Assembly (NCBI GenBank): GCA_016706545.1
Contig: JADJJK010000039.1
Coordinates: 1 to 64,000 of the forward strand
Direction: 5' to 3'
DNA length: 64,000 nucleotides
DNA from: Myxococcales bacterium
Lineage (GTDB): Bacteria; Myxococcota_A; Polyangia; Haliangiales; Haliangiaceae
Shown here: one piece after another, positions 14,210 through 23,268 of the stretch
Layout: each line of letters opens with the position of its first letter
Numbering within the stretch: the first letter of the stretch is position 1
Translations under genes and position numbers: made by a program
The notes under the pieces: model-generated
Seen by the model: only the letters and a program-made list of their open reading frames with translations
Databases searched by the model: none
What the model was told of the DNA's origin: nothing

Positions 14210-14236
14210 CGGCGAACAGCTTTACACCGAAAAGCC

Positions 14237-14268
14237 GACGGCGCGAAGCGTTGCCGCCCCGCGCCGTC
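14237..14268 (-). terminator. Hairpin between rplI and dnaB (possible attenuator)
   Basis: Perfect 9-bp inverted repeat (GACGGCGCG at 14237-14245, CGCGCCGTC at 14260-14268). On the minus strand it is followed by GG and a short T-run (CTTTTC), so it may partly terminate transcripts between rplI and dnaB. The T-run is short. Confidence 0.4.
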
Positions 14269-14322
14269 ACGATCACTGCACGGGCCAAGCCCGTCAGTCC
14301 ATTGCAGCCTGTCGGCTACTTG

Positions 14323-14778
14323 TCACTTGTCTTTGCCGACAACCCAGAACTTGAGGTTGGCGTGGACTCCGGAGGCCAGGCGCACGATGACCTCGTACTT
14401 GCCGAGCGCCTTGATCGCCTGGTCAAGCTCGATGACGCGGTGATCGAGCTCGATGCCCGCGCGCTTGAGCTGATCAGCGATGTCACGGTTGGAGACCGAG
14501 CCGAAGAGCTTCTCGTCGTCGCCGACCCGACGCTCGAACTGCAGCGTCATGCCGTTGAGCCGAGTGGCGATCTCGGTAGCGGAAGCCCGCTCCTTGGCCA
14601 CCTTGCGCTCGATGGCGCGGCGCTCGTGCTCGAGCTGGTTCTTGTTGTGGAGGGTGGCGGTCACGGCCAGGCCGCGCGGCACCAGGTAGTTGCGCCCGTA
14701 GCCGGGGCGCACGGTCACCAGCTCCCCGGCCTTGCCGAGGTTGGCGACATCTTGAGTCAAAATGATCTGCATGGGCAT
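14323..14778 (-). CDS. rplI: 50S ribosomal protein L9
   Basis: A 151-residue two-domain L9. The N-terminal 23S rRNA-binding domain has LGKAGELVTVRPGYGRNYLV, a strongly conserved signature. The long connecting helix (IERKVAKERASATEIATRLN) leads to the C-terminal domain (LFGSVSNRDIADQL). It follows rpsR by 14 bp in the rpsF-rpsR-rplI operon. Confidence 0.97.
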   Translation of the reverse strand: MPMQIILTQDVANLGKAGELVTVRPGYGRNYLVPRGLAVTATLHNKNQLEHERRAIERKVAKERASATEIATRLNGMTLQFERRVGDDEKLFGSVSNRDIADQLKRAGIELDHRVIELDQAIKALGKYEVIVRLASGVHANLKFWVVGKDK

Positions 14779-14792
14779 GGTGAGGCTCCGCG

Positions 14793-15083
14793 TTAGTCGC
14801 CCGTGACGGAGAAGGGCAGGAAGGCGAGCATGCGCGCGCGCCGAACCGCCAGCGAGATGACGCGCTGCTGGCCAGCGCTGGCGCCGCTGATGCGGCGCGG
14901 GACCAGCTTGCCGCGGTCGGTCACAAACGACCGCAAGACCTGCGGGTTCTTGTAGTCGATCTTGGCCACGATCTCTTCGCTCAGCACCTTGCGGCGGGTG
15001 GGGCCGCCACGGCCTCCACCTTTGCCACCACGGCGGTCATCGCCATCGCGATCAAGCCCATCGTCAGCGTCCATCCGGCTCAT
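14793..15083 (-). CDS. rpsR: 30S ribosomal protein S18
   Basis: A 96-residue S18. The conserved core (residues 32-96) includes IDYKNPQVLRSFVTDRGKL and RRISGASAGQQRVI, which binds S6 and 16S rRNA. The first 30 residues are an Asp/Gly/Arg-rich extension common in this phylum. The gene begins 3 bp after rpsF, so S6 and S18, which bind each other, are made together. Confidence 0.97.
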   Translation of the reverse strand: MSRMDADDGLDRDGDDRRGGKGGGRGGPTRRKVLSEEIVAKIDYKNPQVLRSFVTDRGKLVPRRISGASAGQQRVISLAVRRARMLAFLPFSVTGD

Positions 15084-15086
15084 GGC

Positions 15087-15632
15087 TTATTCCTTTCCTT
15101 CAACAGCCGCCTCGGGCGCGGGCGCCACGGCGACCGCGGGGGCTTCAAGTGCTTCCGCGTCAAAGTCGTCACCCTCGCCCTCGGCAGCCTCGGGGCTCTC
15201 CTCGGCGCCGCGCGACAGGAACATGTCCTCCTCGTCGGCGGCGGTGGTGGCGGCGCGGTCATACGCGGTGTCGTCGATCTCGCTCGGGCGAGCCGCGATG
15301 TCGATGTTCTCATCCACCTTGACCGTCAGGTAGCGGATCACGGAGTCGAGCATGCGCAGGTTGCGCTCGGTCTCCTCGACCACCCCCGGGCTGGCCAGGT
15401 ACAGCCAGTACAGGTAGATGCCCTTGCGCTCCTTGGCGACTTCATAGGCCAAGCGGCGCTTGCCCCAGTTGTCCACCTTGAGGATCTTGCCGCCCATGCC
15501 CTCGATGATGCCCTTGACGCGGGTGTTGACCTCCGCGACCTGCTCATTGGGGGTGTTGGGGCGCAAGATGTAGATGGTCTCGTACTCGCGCGAGGTGTTC
15601 GGTGTGTCTCGTAAACTTGCCAGTCGTGCCAT
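15087..15632 (-). CDS. rpsF: 30S ribosomal protein S6 with acidic C-terminal extension
   Basis: Residues 1 to about 115 are a normal S6 (YETIYILRPNTPNEQV, KVDNWGKRRLAYEV, RMLDSVIRYL). Residues 115-181 form an extra acidic, alanine-rich tail (AEGEGDDFDAEALEAPA). S6 tails vary and are often glutamate-rich, so this is an exaggerated version rather than a different protein. It heads the rpsF-rpsR-rplI operon. Its Shine-Dalgarno sequence GAGG can pair with an upstream segment (see the leader entry). Confidence 0.95.
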   Translation of the reverse strand: MARLASLRDTPNTSREYETIYILRPNTPNEQVAEVNTRVKGIIEGMGGKILKVDNWGKRRLAYEVAKERKGIYLYWLYLASPGVVEETERNLRMLDSVIRYLTVKVDENIDIAARPSEIDDTAYDRAATTAADEEDMFLSRGAEESPEAAEGEGDDFDAEALEAPAVAVAPAPEAAVEGKE

Positions 15633-15639
15633 GATGATT

Positions 15640-15705
15640 CCTCGTGGGTGTAAAGCCCGCCGTGTTCGACGAGCGAGGACCGGCCTGTCGGCCGGCTGAA
15701 AAAAA
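15640..15705 (-). promoter_or_regulatory. Candidate structured rpsF leader
   Basis: Upstream of rpsF, CCTCG (complement of 15674-15678) can pair with CGAGG (complement of 15640-15644), which overlaps the ribosome-binding site. A perfect 6-bp hairpin (CCGGCC/GGCCGG, 15680-15695) lies just above it, preceded by a T-run (15699-15705). In many bacteria the S6-S18 complex binds an rpsF leader RNA to repress translation. A sequestered ribosome-binding site would fit, but I have not matched the consensus base by base. Confidence 0.35.
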
Positions 15706-15710
15706 GAGCG

Positions 15711-16376
15711 CTACGCAGTCCCCAGGTTGGGCCGGTTGTTTAGCAGGTTCATCGCCTTGGCGACACCGCTGCTGGCCACTGTCTCTACTGCCTCGACGGC
15801 AGCCTTGATCATGGCGCGGACGGTGGCGGCCTGGTGGGAGGGGAAGTCGGCCAGCACCCAGCCCGCCACGTCCTTGTCCTTGCCTGCCGCGGTTGCCATC
15901 CCCTGGGCCCGGGCGACCGCGGCCCCGCCATCGGCGGTGCCGGGGACGGGGCCTGGCTTGCCCACGCCCATGCGGACGCGAACAAACCCGGCCTCTCCGA
16001 GCTGTTCGATCATGGAGCGCAGCCCGTTGTGGCCGCCGTGGCCACCGCCAGCCTTGATCCGCACCAGGCCGAAATCGAGGTCAATCTCGTCGTGGACGAC
16101 GAGCACCTGCTTGACGTCGACCTGGTGGAAGTCCACGAAGCGTTGCACGGCGAAGCCGCTCAAGTTCATGTACTCCATGGGTTTGATGAGCAGCGCCTTG
16201 GTGCGGCCAGCGGAGGTGGTCAGCATCCCTTGGGTCGAGTCGCCGCCCAGCTTGCCGCGCTTCCACTCGGGGAAGCCGTGCTTGCTGGCCAGCTCGTCGA
16301 CCACCTCGAACCCGATGTTATGGCGATTCCGCGCATACTTGGGTCCGGGGTTGCCCAGGCCAACCACCATCCACAT
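15711..16376 (-). CDS. pth: Peptidyl-tRNA hydrolase
   Basis: A 221-residue Pth that recycles tRNA from prematurely released peptidyl-tRNA. Signature residues are present: Asn in GLGNPGPKYARNRHNIGF, the catalytic His in RHNIGF, KPMEYMNLSG, VVHDEID and GGGHGGHNGLRSM. A roughly 25-residue insertion (PVPGTADGGAAVARAQGMAT) after GVGKPG is unusual. The start ATG follows the rplY stop by 3 bp; the rplY-pth pairing is common. Confidence 0.96.
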   Translation of the reverse strand: MWMVVGLGNPGPKYARNRHNIGFEVVDELASKHGFPEWKRGKLGGDSTQGMLTTSAGRTKALLIKPMEYMNLSGFAVQRFVDFHQVDVKQVLVVHDEIDLDFGLVRIKAGGGHGGHNGLRSMIEQLGEAGFVRVRMGVGKPGPVPGTADGGAAVARAQGMATAAGKDKDVAGWVLADFPSHQAATVRAMIKAAVEAVETVASSGVAKAMNLLNNRPNLGTA

Positions 16377-16379
16377 GGA

Positions 16380-17132
16380 CTACTTCTTGGCGGCCGGCTT
16401 GGCCGGCGCTGCGCCCTTGGCGGGGGCAGCGCCCTTGGCGGGCGCGGCGCCCTTGGCGGCGGGGGCCGCCTTGGCGTCCTTGGCCGGCGCGGCCTTGGCG
16501 TCGGCAGCCGGCGCGGCAGCCGCGGCGGTGGCTTCGCCAGCCGCGGGAGCCTTCTCCTCTTCCGGCGCCACGCAGGTGATGACGGCGAGGTCCCGGCCGG
16601 TGACGCTGACGGCGCCCTGCAGGCTCAGGTCCGACACGTGGACCACGTCGCCGATGTCGAGCGGCGACACGTCGACGGTGATCTTGACCGGGATGTCGGC
16701 CGGCTTGGCGCGCAAGGACAGGCTGCGCAGGAGCGTGCGGAGCTGCCCGCCGTCGATCGCGCCCTTGTGCTTGCCCACGAACTCGAGCGGAACCTCGGCG
16801 ATGACCTCCTTGTTGGGGTCGATCGCGACGAAGTCGACGTGCGTGATCTCGCGGCGCAGCAGGTCGATCTGGTAGTCCTTGACCAGCGCGGTCAAGGTGC
16901 GGGGCGCTGCGCCACCTTCGACGGTGAGGTCGATGACAGTGTTCTGCTTGCGAACCGGGTCCAGGGCGGCGCGCAACGCCTTGACGTTGACGCTGACCGG
17001 GAACGGCTCGATCCGTCCCGTCACCGAGCTGCCGTAGCAGACTCCGGGGACCAAACCGTTGGCGCGGAGCTGGCGCGCCGCGTTCTTGCCGGCGCCGGTG
17101 CGAACCGAGACAGTGAGTTTTCCGACTTCCAT
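16380..17132 (-). CDS. rplY: 50S ribosomal protein L25/general stress protein Ctc
   Basis: A 250-residue long-form L25. Residues 1-95 are the 5S rRNA-binding domain (NAARQLRANGLVPGVCYG). Residues 100-190 are the TL5 C-terminal beta domain (EVPLEFVGKHKGAIDGGQL). The last 55 residues are a lysine/alanine/proline tail of KGAAPA units, encoded by short DNA repeats around 16383-16550. Such basic tails occur in L25 of high-GC bacteria and probably contact RNA. It lies directly upstream of pth. Confidence 0.95.
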   Translation of the reverse strand: MEVGKLTVSVRTGAGKNAARQLRANGLVPGVCYGSSVTGRIEPFPVSVNVKALRAALDPVRKQNTVIDLTVEGGAAPRTLTALVKDYQIDLLRREITHVDFVAIDPNKEVIAEVPLEFVGKHKGAIDGGQLRTLLRSLSLRAKPADIPVKITVDVSPLDIGDVVHVSDLSLQGAVSVTGRDLAVITCVAPEEEKAPAAGEATAAAAAPAADAKAAPAKDAKAAPAAKGAAPAKGAAPAKGAAPAKPAAKK

Positions 17133-17197
17133 GACGATCCTCTTTGGCTTCGAACCAGTGCTTCGAACGAGTGGCTACGAGTGGCTACGACGTCTAC

Positions 17198-18145
<948 letters not shown>

Positions 18146-18321
18146 CAGGGTCACTCCGCGAAGGAACCGGCGATCTACCGCTTTCACGCGCGGAAATCAA
18201 GCCGAAACCCCTTGCTGTTTGAAGACATAGCCAGCGTAAAAACGCCGATCTTTCAGCCCCTCTTATGGGCCTATCTCACTGGAACTAAAGGCTTGAATGA
18301 CGTTTCACGCCGCCCAATTCG

Positions 18322-18552
18322 CTACCCCGCCGGCTTGTCTGCGCGCTGACATAGCGCGGCTATCGCCTCGGGGCTGGCGGAGGTCGCCTCCTCCAGCAAG
18401 AGGATCGGCACCCCGTCTTCGATCCGGTAGACCAGCCCTGCGCGTTCGCTGACCAGGCACTCCGGATCCTGCTCCGAGGCCATCACATGGCGCAGGGGCT
18501 CACGAGTCAGCGGGCAGACCAGGACAGCGAGGAGCTCGGGCGCTAGCGCCAT
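18322..18552 (-). CDS. Trm112-family small protein
   Basis: A 76-residue protein with the Trm112 pattern: ELLAVLVCPLTREPLRH at the start and GLVYRIEDGVPILL near the end. In other organisms Trm112-like proteins activate or stabilise methyltransferases. Most of the usual zinc-binding cysteines are absent (one remains in VCP), as in many bacterial members. It sits 176 bp upstream of prs on the same strand. Its partner cannot be told from here. Confidence 0.8.
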   Translation of the reverse strand: MALAPELLAVLVCPLTREPLRHVMASEQDPECLVSERAGLVYRIEDGVPILLLEEATSASPEAIAALCQRADKPAG

Positions 18553-18593
18553 GGCGCGAGCCTACCACGGGGCAGGGCCGCCGCGCCGCTGGC

Positions 18594-18631
18594 CGAAAAC
18601 GACAAAGCGAGGAGGGACTTCCCCTCCTCGC
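18594..18631 (-). terminator. Rho-independent terminator downstream of the OmpA gene
   Basis: Perfect 10-bp stem (GCGAGGAGGG/CCCTCCTCGC, 18607-18616 and 18622-18631) with a 5-nt loop. On the minus strand it is followed by TTTGTCGTTTTC. It lies about 58 bp beyond the corrected OmpA stop. Confidence 0.8.
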
Positions 18632-18688
18632 TTGCCGGTCACCTGGGCGGCCAGGGCCTCGCGGCCTGTGCGCGTCCTGGCGGTCGCG

Positions 18689-20093
18689 TTACTGCAGGTT
18701 CGAGATCAACTTGAACTCGACGCGGCGGTTCTTGGCGCGCGCCGCGGCGGTCTTCTTGGGATCCACCGGCACGGTGTCGCCAAAGCCCTTGGCGATGATG
18801 CGCGCCTCGTCGATGCCCCTTGGCCTGGAAGTACGCCTTCACCGACTCCGCGCGAGCTTGCGACAGGGCCTGGTTGTCGGCGAACTTGCCGCCCCGCTTG
18901 GGCGCCTGGTCATCGGTGTGACCCTGGACTTCGACCTTGACGTCGCCGAACTCCTTGAGCACGGCCACGGCCTGGTCGAGCACGTTGTTGGAGGTGGCCA
19001 GGATGTCCGAAGAGCCGGGCTTGAAGTTGATGCCCTTGATGGCGCCCGTGAACTTCTTGACCTTGGCCGGGATCTCGTCCGGGCAACCATCGGCGTCCTG
19101 GTACCCGTTCTTGGTCTCCGGCTGATCGCCGCAGCGGTCCTCGGTGTCGTTCACGCCGTCACCGTCGTTGTCCAGCTCCGGGCAGCCGTCCTCGTCCTGG
19201 AAGTTGTCCTTGTCCTCCGCATCGCCAACGCACTTGTCCGCGCCGTCGAGCACGCCGTCGTTGTCGTTGTCAGGATCCGGGCAACCGTCCTCGTCCTGGA
19301 AGCCATCCGCGTCTTCGGCTTCCATGGCGCACTTGTCAGCGTCATCGGCGACGCCGTCGCCGTCGTTGTCGAGGTCCGGGCAACCGTCGTCATCCTGGAA
19401 GGTGTCCTTGTCCTCGGCTTGGTCGGGGCACTTGTCAGCGTCACCCACCAGGCCATCGCCGTCCGGATCAGCCGGCGGCGGCGGCGGCGGCGGCGCGGAC
19501 TCGCCGCGGCCGAACTCCTTGTACACCGAGAGCAGCGCTTCGAAGTCGGTGGTGATGCCGTCCTTCTCGGTGCTGGGCGGGAACAGGATGCGCGCGTCGA
19601 AGCGCAGGCCCCAGCCGTTGTCCACGCGGTACTTGGCGCCGATGCCAGCGTAGGCGTTGAAGTCGGTGTCCTCGTAGAGGACCTCGGCGTCGTCGGTCTT
19701 GAACAGGTTGGTGATGCCGGCGCCCGCGAGCACGAACGGCAACAGCTTGTTGCTGGGCTCGGCGGCGCGGAACTGGAACAGCACGTGCGCTCGCGCGACC
19801 ATGTTCCAGACGTCGATGATCTGCTTGCGCGACTCGCTGGGGATCACGCCCGCCTCGGCCTCGAGTCCGATCATGTGACCGAAGGTGAAGCCAGCGCGCA
19901 GCCCAAACAGCACCGAGTTGCGGATGGTCGTTGCCTCGGACGAGTCCGGGGTCCCGAGCTCGTTGGTGTCGCTGAAGATGTGAATACCGGCGGTGCCGCC
20001 GATCTCAACCCCGGCACTCGCCACCGAGGAGGAGACCGCGAGACCACCCACCGCGATGGTCGCGGCAAGAGAACGTCGGGACAGGCGGTTCAT
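18689..20093 (-). CDS. OmpA-family outer-membrane protein with TSP3 calcium repeats (frameshifted)
   Basis: Signal peptide (1 to about 28, ending VASA), then an eight-stranded-barrel-type domain (about 30-215), a proline hinge, four to five thrombospondin-3-like repeats (DxDxDG...D units, about 225-330) that typically bind calcium, and an OmpA C-terminal peptidoglycan-binding domain. The OmpA domain breaks at a run of four C (18816-18819): after AYFQAKG the frame shifts. Removing one base restores GIDEARIIAKGFGD through RVEFKLISNLQ and a stop at 18689, giving about 467 residues. Without correction translation runs on to 18639 with a nonsense tail. It probably tethers the outer membrane to the wall. 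The ATG at 20093 is preceded by AAGGA. Confidence 0.88.
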
Positions 20094-20337
20094 GGAAGCT
20101 CGATCCTTTTTTTTCGCCGCGCACTGGGAAGATTGCGGACGTTTGTTTGCAGCCTGTTTATCTGCAAAGGGCCTTGGATTCCAGCGTTGTGGCAGCTTCT
20201 TTTGTCGGCCGTCGTGACCGCGACAACCTGTCATGATCGCCGAATTTTCCATGGAAGACACCGAGTTGAGATGTCAACGTGAGGAAACTTCGCACCGCGT
20301 CGGCGTACGAAGCCGACGATGGCCGTAGCTGCGATGC

Positions 20338-21369
20338 TCACACCGATGCTGCGCCGGCTCGTCGAGCCAGCGCAGCCACCGCGCTCACCCACTCCGGCGA
20401 CGAGTTCAGGGATGGAATCATGGTCAACTCCTGTCCCCCCGCGGCCTGGAACTGCTGCCGCGCTCTCATCCCGATCTCCTCGATGGTCTCCAGGCAATCT
20501 GCGACGAACGCCGGACACAGGACCGCGAGGTGTTTGGTCTTGGCCTTGGCGAGCTGGTCGATGACCTCATCGGTGTACGGCCGGATCCAGGGCGTGCGCC
20601 CGAGTCGGGACTGGAAACACACGGTGTAGCGGTCGGCCGGCAAGTCCAGGAGCGCGGCGAGGCCGCGCGCGGTGGCGTAGCACTGCGCGCGGTAGCAGTT
20701 GCGGTTCGCGTCCACGATGCGATCGCAGCACGAGCTCTGCGCCAGGCAGTGCGCGCCCGACGGGTCGCTCTTGCGGATGTGGCGCTCGGGCAGCCCGTGG
20801 AACGACATCAGCACGTGGTCCGCGCTGTCCACCTTGTGGGCGCGCGCCACCGCGGCGAACGCGCGGAGAAAGCCGGGGTCCTCGTAGAACGGGGGCACCA
20901 CGCTGAGCCACGGGGTGTTCCATTGCTGGCCGGCCACCTCGAACACGCGCGCCAGCGCGGTGCCCGTGGAGGAAGAGGCGTACTGCGGAAACAGCGGCAA
21001 CACGACGATGTGGTCGACGCCCGCCCGCCTCAGCGCGTCGAGGCCCTCGGGGATCGAGGGCGACCCATAGCGCATGACCAGCTCCACCTTCCAGTCATCG
21101 CCCATCGCCTTGGCCACCGCGTCGGCCAGGTCGCGAGAGTGGTAGAACAGGGGGGAGCCGCGCTCCTTGTCCCAGATGGCCTGGTAGGCGTGGGCGCTCT
21201 TCTTGGGGCGGAAGGGCAGGATGATGAGGTTCAGGAGCAGGGCCCGGCCCACCGGGTTGATGTCGATGACGCGCGGATCCGAGAGGAACTCGCGCAGGTA
21301 CCTCCGCACCGCGGGCGGCGTCGGCTCTTCAGGCGTTCCCAGGTTGATGAGCAATAGTCCGGTGGCCAT
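20338..21369 (-). CDS. hemH: Ferrochelatase, probable [2Fe-2S] type
   Basis: A 343-residue enzyme that inserts ferrous iron into protoporphyrin IX, the last step of protohaem synthesis. The catalytic His191 is in SFHGLPERH and the conserved Glu in DCLETIEEIG. Cysteines 208, 214, 215, 225 and 230 cluster in an internal segment (HCLAQSSCCDRI...NCYRAQC). Ferrochelatases of myxobacteria are known to carry a [2Fe-2S] cluster on internal cysteines, and this arrangement agrees. It stands next to a run of haem-protein genes on the same strand, so supply and demand for haem are adjacent. Confidence 0.96.
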   Translation of the reverse strand: MATGLLLINLGTPEEPTPPAVRRYLREFLSDPRVIDINPVGRALLLNLIILPFRPKKSAHAYQAIWDKERGSPLFYHSRDLADAVAKAMGDDWKVELVMRYGSPSIPEGLDALRRAGVDHIVVLPLFPQYASSSTGTALARVFEVAGQQWNTPWLSVVPPFYEDPGFLRAFAAVARAHKVDSADHVLMSFHGLPERHIRKSDPSGAHCLAQSSCCDRIVDANRNCYRAQCYATARGLAALLDLPADRYTVCFQSRLGRTPWIRPYTDEVIDQLAKAKTKHLAVLCPAFVADCLETIEEIGMRARQQFQAAGGQELTMIPSLNSSPEWVSAVAALARRAGAASV

Positions 21370-21408
21370 GTCGTCGAACCGCAGGGTACGTGTCCGGCCG
21401 CGGTCACG

Positions 21409-21864
21409 CTACTTGCCGTAGTCGAGAAACGCCCCGGCATACGGCGCGGCCACGTGACACCGATTCCAGCACAATGAACGATAGGACTCGCTGGCGCCGG
21501 GCTCGGCGGCTTGCGTGAACAACCAGCCGGCCTCGTCCTCCACGCCGAGCGGCGCCGGTCCGATTCGCCGCATGATCGCCAGGTACTTGAGGTCGCCGGG
21601 TGCTTGCCCTGCGCGGCCGCGGATCTCCTTGACCAGGATGGAGCCCTCCGGGTAGTTGCCGCCGGCGTAGGTGAGCGCGACGTCGTTGATGTAGATGATG
21701 CGGTAGCTGTCGCCGTGACCCGGGAGGTCCCCGACGGTGTCGATTCGCTTCCACGAGGTGTAGTCGCCGAGCGGCTCCGGCGTCACCACGTCGCCGCAGG
21801 CGCCGAGCGACGCGGCGGCGGTGAGCGCGAGGCAAAGTCGTCGGCCAAGGAGGTGCGGGTGCAT
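21409..21864 (-). CDS. Cytochrome P460-like lipoprotein with CX3CH motif
   Basis: A 151-residue exported protein; the signal ends ASLGACGD, a good lipobox. The body resembles cytochrome P460 (YRIIYINDVALTYAGGNYPEGSILVKEI). The C-terminal haem motif reads CWNRCH, with three residues between the cysteines instead of two. The codons are clear, with no ambiguity in frame. CX3CH is rare, so attachment may be unusual or need a special lyase. It sits 88 bp downstream of the diheme lipoprotein on the same strand, probably in the same transcript, and just upstream of hemH. Confidence 0.78.
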   Translation of the reverse strand: MHPHLLGRRLCLALTAAASLGACGDVVTPEPLGDYTSWKRIDTVGDLPGHGDSYRIIYINDVALTYAGGNYPEGSILVKEIRGRAGQAPGDLKYLAIMRRIGPAPLGVEDEAGWLFTQAAEPGASESYRSLCWNRCHVAAPYAGAFLDYGK

Positions 21865-21898
21865 GGGGCTCCGATCAGGGCTCGTCGTGCGGGTTGGT

Positions 21899-21956
21899 CA
21901 CGCTGGTCATCACGCTGGTCATCTCGCCGGTCATCACGCGGTCATCACGCGGTCAT
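21899..21956. repeat. Short tandem repeats of CG(C)TGGTCATCA
   Basis: About five degenerate 9-12-bp units (GGTCATCACGC and variants) at the 3' end of the diheme lipoprotein gene and just beyond it. Confidence 0.75.
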
Positions 21957-23260
21957 AGCTCGGGCGCGCCGGCGAGGAGCCAGCGGGCCAGCCGATCGCG
22001 CAGGTCCACCGGCAGCTCGTTGCCGCGCCGCCGGGCCGACCCAGGCGGCATGGTCTGCGCCACCACCGCGCGCTGGAAGATGCGGCGGCGCAGCGCGAAC
22101 ACGCCGGGCGCTCCGGCGGTGCCGCGGTACGAGGTGAAGTCCAGCGTCAGGCCAGGGATCCTGGCGAAGCTGCCGTGGCACGCCAGGCAGTGGGGGCCCA
22201 GCACCGCGGCGGCGATGCTGGCAAAGGTGTCGGCGGTGGTCGCGTCGGCGATGCGGAATCGGCCGCTCTGCACGCGGTGGCTCGCGGCGTCGTCGCTGAC
22301 GGTGGCGACCACGCGATAGGCGACTCCCGCGGGGGTCGCGGCGGACCCGAGCGTGAGCACCACGCGCCCGCCGGCGACGGTCTGGGTCTTGCGCTCCACC
22401 ACGGTCGCGGGCTCGCGGTCGTCGATCAGCTCGACGCTGACCTGCACCGTCGCGGTGTCCGAATCGCGGACGTCGAGCTCGATCGGAAACGGCAGCTCTG
22501 CGGCGGCGAGATACGAGCCCTGCGCCAGCGCGGCGGCGGTGGCCTCGGACATGGCCAGGCGCGGCGGCGCCGGGCGCGGCGGGGTCACCGTCACCTCGCC
22601 CGCCATCAGGCGCAGCTCGCCAGCCCCGTCGTCCACCGTGGCGGTCAGCGGGAAGGTCCCGGCGGGCAGGGTCGCGGTGTCGAGCACCAGCACGCCTCGC
22701 CCGCTGCGCAGCTCGCCGAGCCTCAGCTCCTGGCCGGCGACCTGCGCGGTCAGCGCGCCCACCACCAGGTCGCGGTCGGGATCGCGCAGCTCATAGCTGA
22801 GGTCGATCGCGTCGGCGCGCGAGGTGGCCTGGACCTGCAGGGTAGGTCGATGGTTGTCCGGCCTCGGCGAGCCGCGCGGCGGCGCCAGCGGCCCGCTGGC
22901 GCCTGGCTTGGCTTGCGCGGCCCAGTTGCCCAGCACCTCGACCTCGTAGTCGGAGAGCGGGAACCGCGGCGGCATCGAGCCGTCGGCCGCGCGCTCGGCG
23001 ATCCACTCGGCCATCGCGGCGGCGCCGAGGATCTTGCCCCCGGGCGCGTCGGTGTCGTCGTACCGGTCCAGGCGGAACGTCGGCGGCGCGCCGCCGATGG
23101 CGGGGGCGCCGTGGCAGCGCACGCAGCCGGCGGCGAGGATGGGCGCCACCTCGGCCCAGCCTGGTGTCGACGGAGCGTCGTCGCTGCAGGCCGCGAGCAG
23201 CGCGAAGGGCACGAGGACCGCGGTGAGCGGGACGAAGGTCGCAAACGGCGTGGCGGCCAC
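21953..23260 (-). CDS. Diheme c-type cytochrome lipoprotein
   Basis: A 435-residue lipoprotein (lipobox LLAACSD, Cys25). The N-terminal cytochrome domain has CVRCH (46-50) with a likely distal Met in GSMPPRF. The middle 230 residues are two or three immunoglobulin-like beta domains (LTATVDDGAGELRLM, YRVVATVSDD). The C-terminal cytochrome has CLACH and a Met in QTMPPG. I chose the GTG at 23260 because GAGG lies 6 bp upstream; GTG at 23272, overlapping the preceding stop, is also possible. It follows the haem-porin gene directly. The order of the four genes suggests electron transfer across the outer membrane. Confidence 0.85.
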   Translation of the reverse strand: MAATPFATFVPLTAVLVPFALLAACSDDAPSTPGWAEVAPILAAGCVRCHGAPAIGGAPPTFRLDRYDDTDAPGGKILGAAAMAEWIAERAADGSMPPRFPLSDYEVEVLGNWAAQAKPGASGPLAPPRGSPRPDNHRPTLQVQATSRADAIDLSYELRDPDRDLVVGALTAQVAGQELRLGELRSGRGVLVLDTATLPAGTFPLTATVDDGAGELRLMAGEVTVTPPRPAPPRLAMSEATAAALAQGSYLAAAELPFPIELDVRDSDTATVQVSVELIDDREPATVVERKTQTVAGGRVVLTLGSAATPAGVAYRVVATVSDDAASHRVQSGRFRIADATTADTFASIAAAVLGPHCLACHGSFARIPGLTLDFTSYRGTAGAPGVFALRRRIFQRAVVAQTMPPGSARRRGNELPVDLRDRLARWLLAGAPEL

Positions 23261-23268
23261 GGCGCACC

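Noticed and set aside
15680..15705. Terminator between pth and rpsF
   Set aside because: On the minus strand the T-run precedes the hairpin, the wrong order for termination.
18190..18320. tRNA gene between prs and the Trm112-like gene
   Set aside because: No cloverleaf or T-loop consensus found on either strand.
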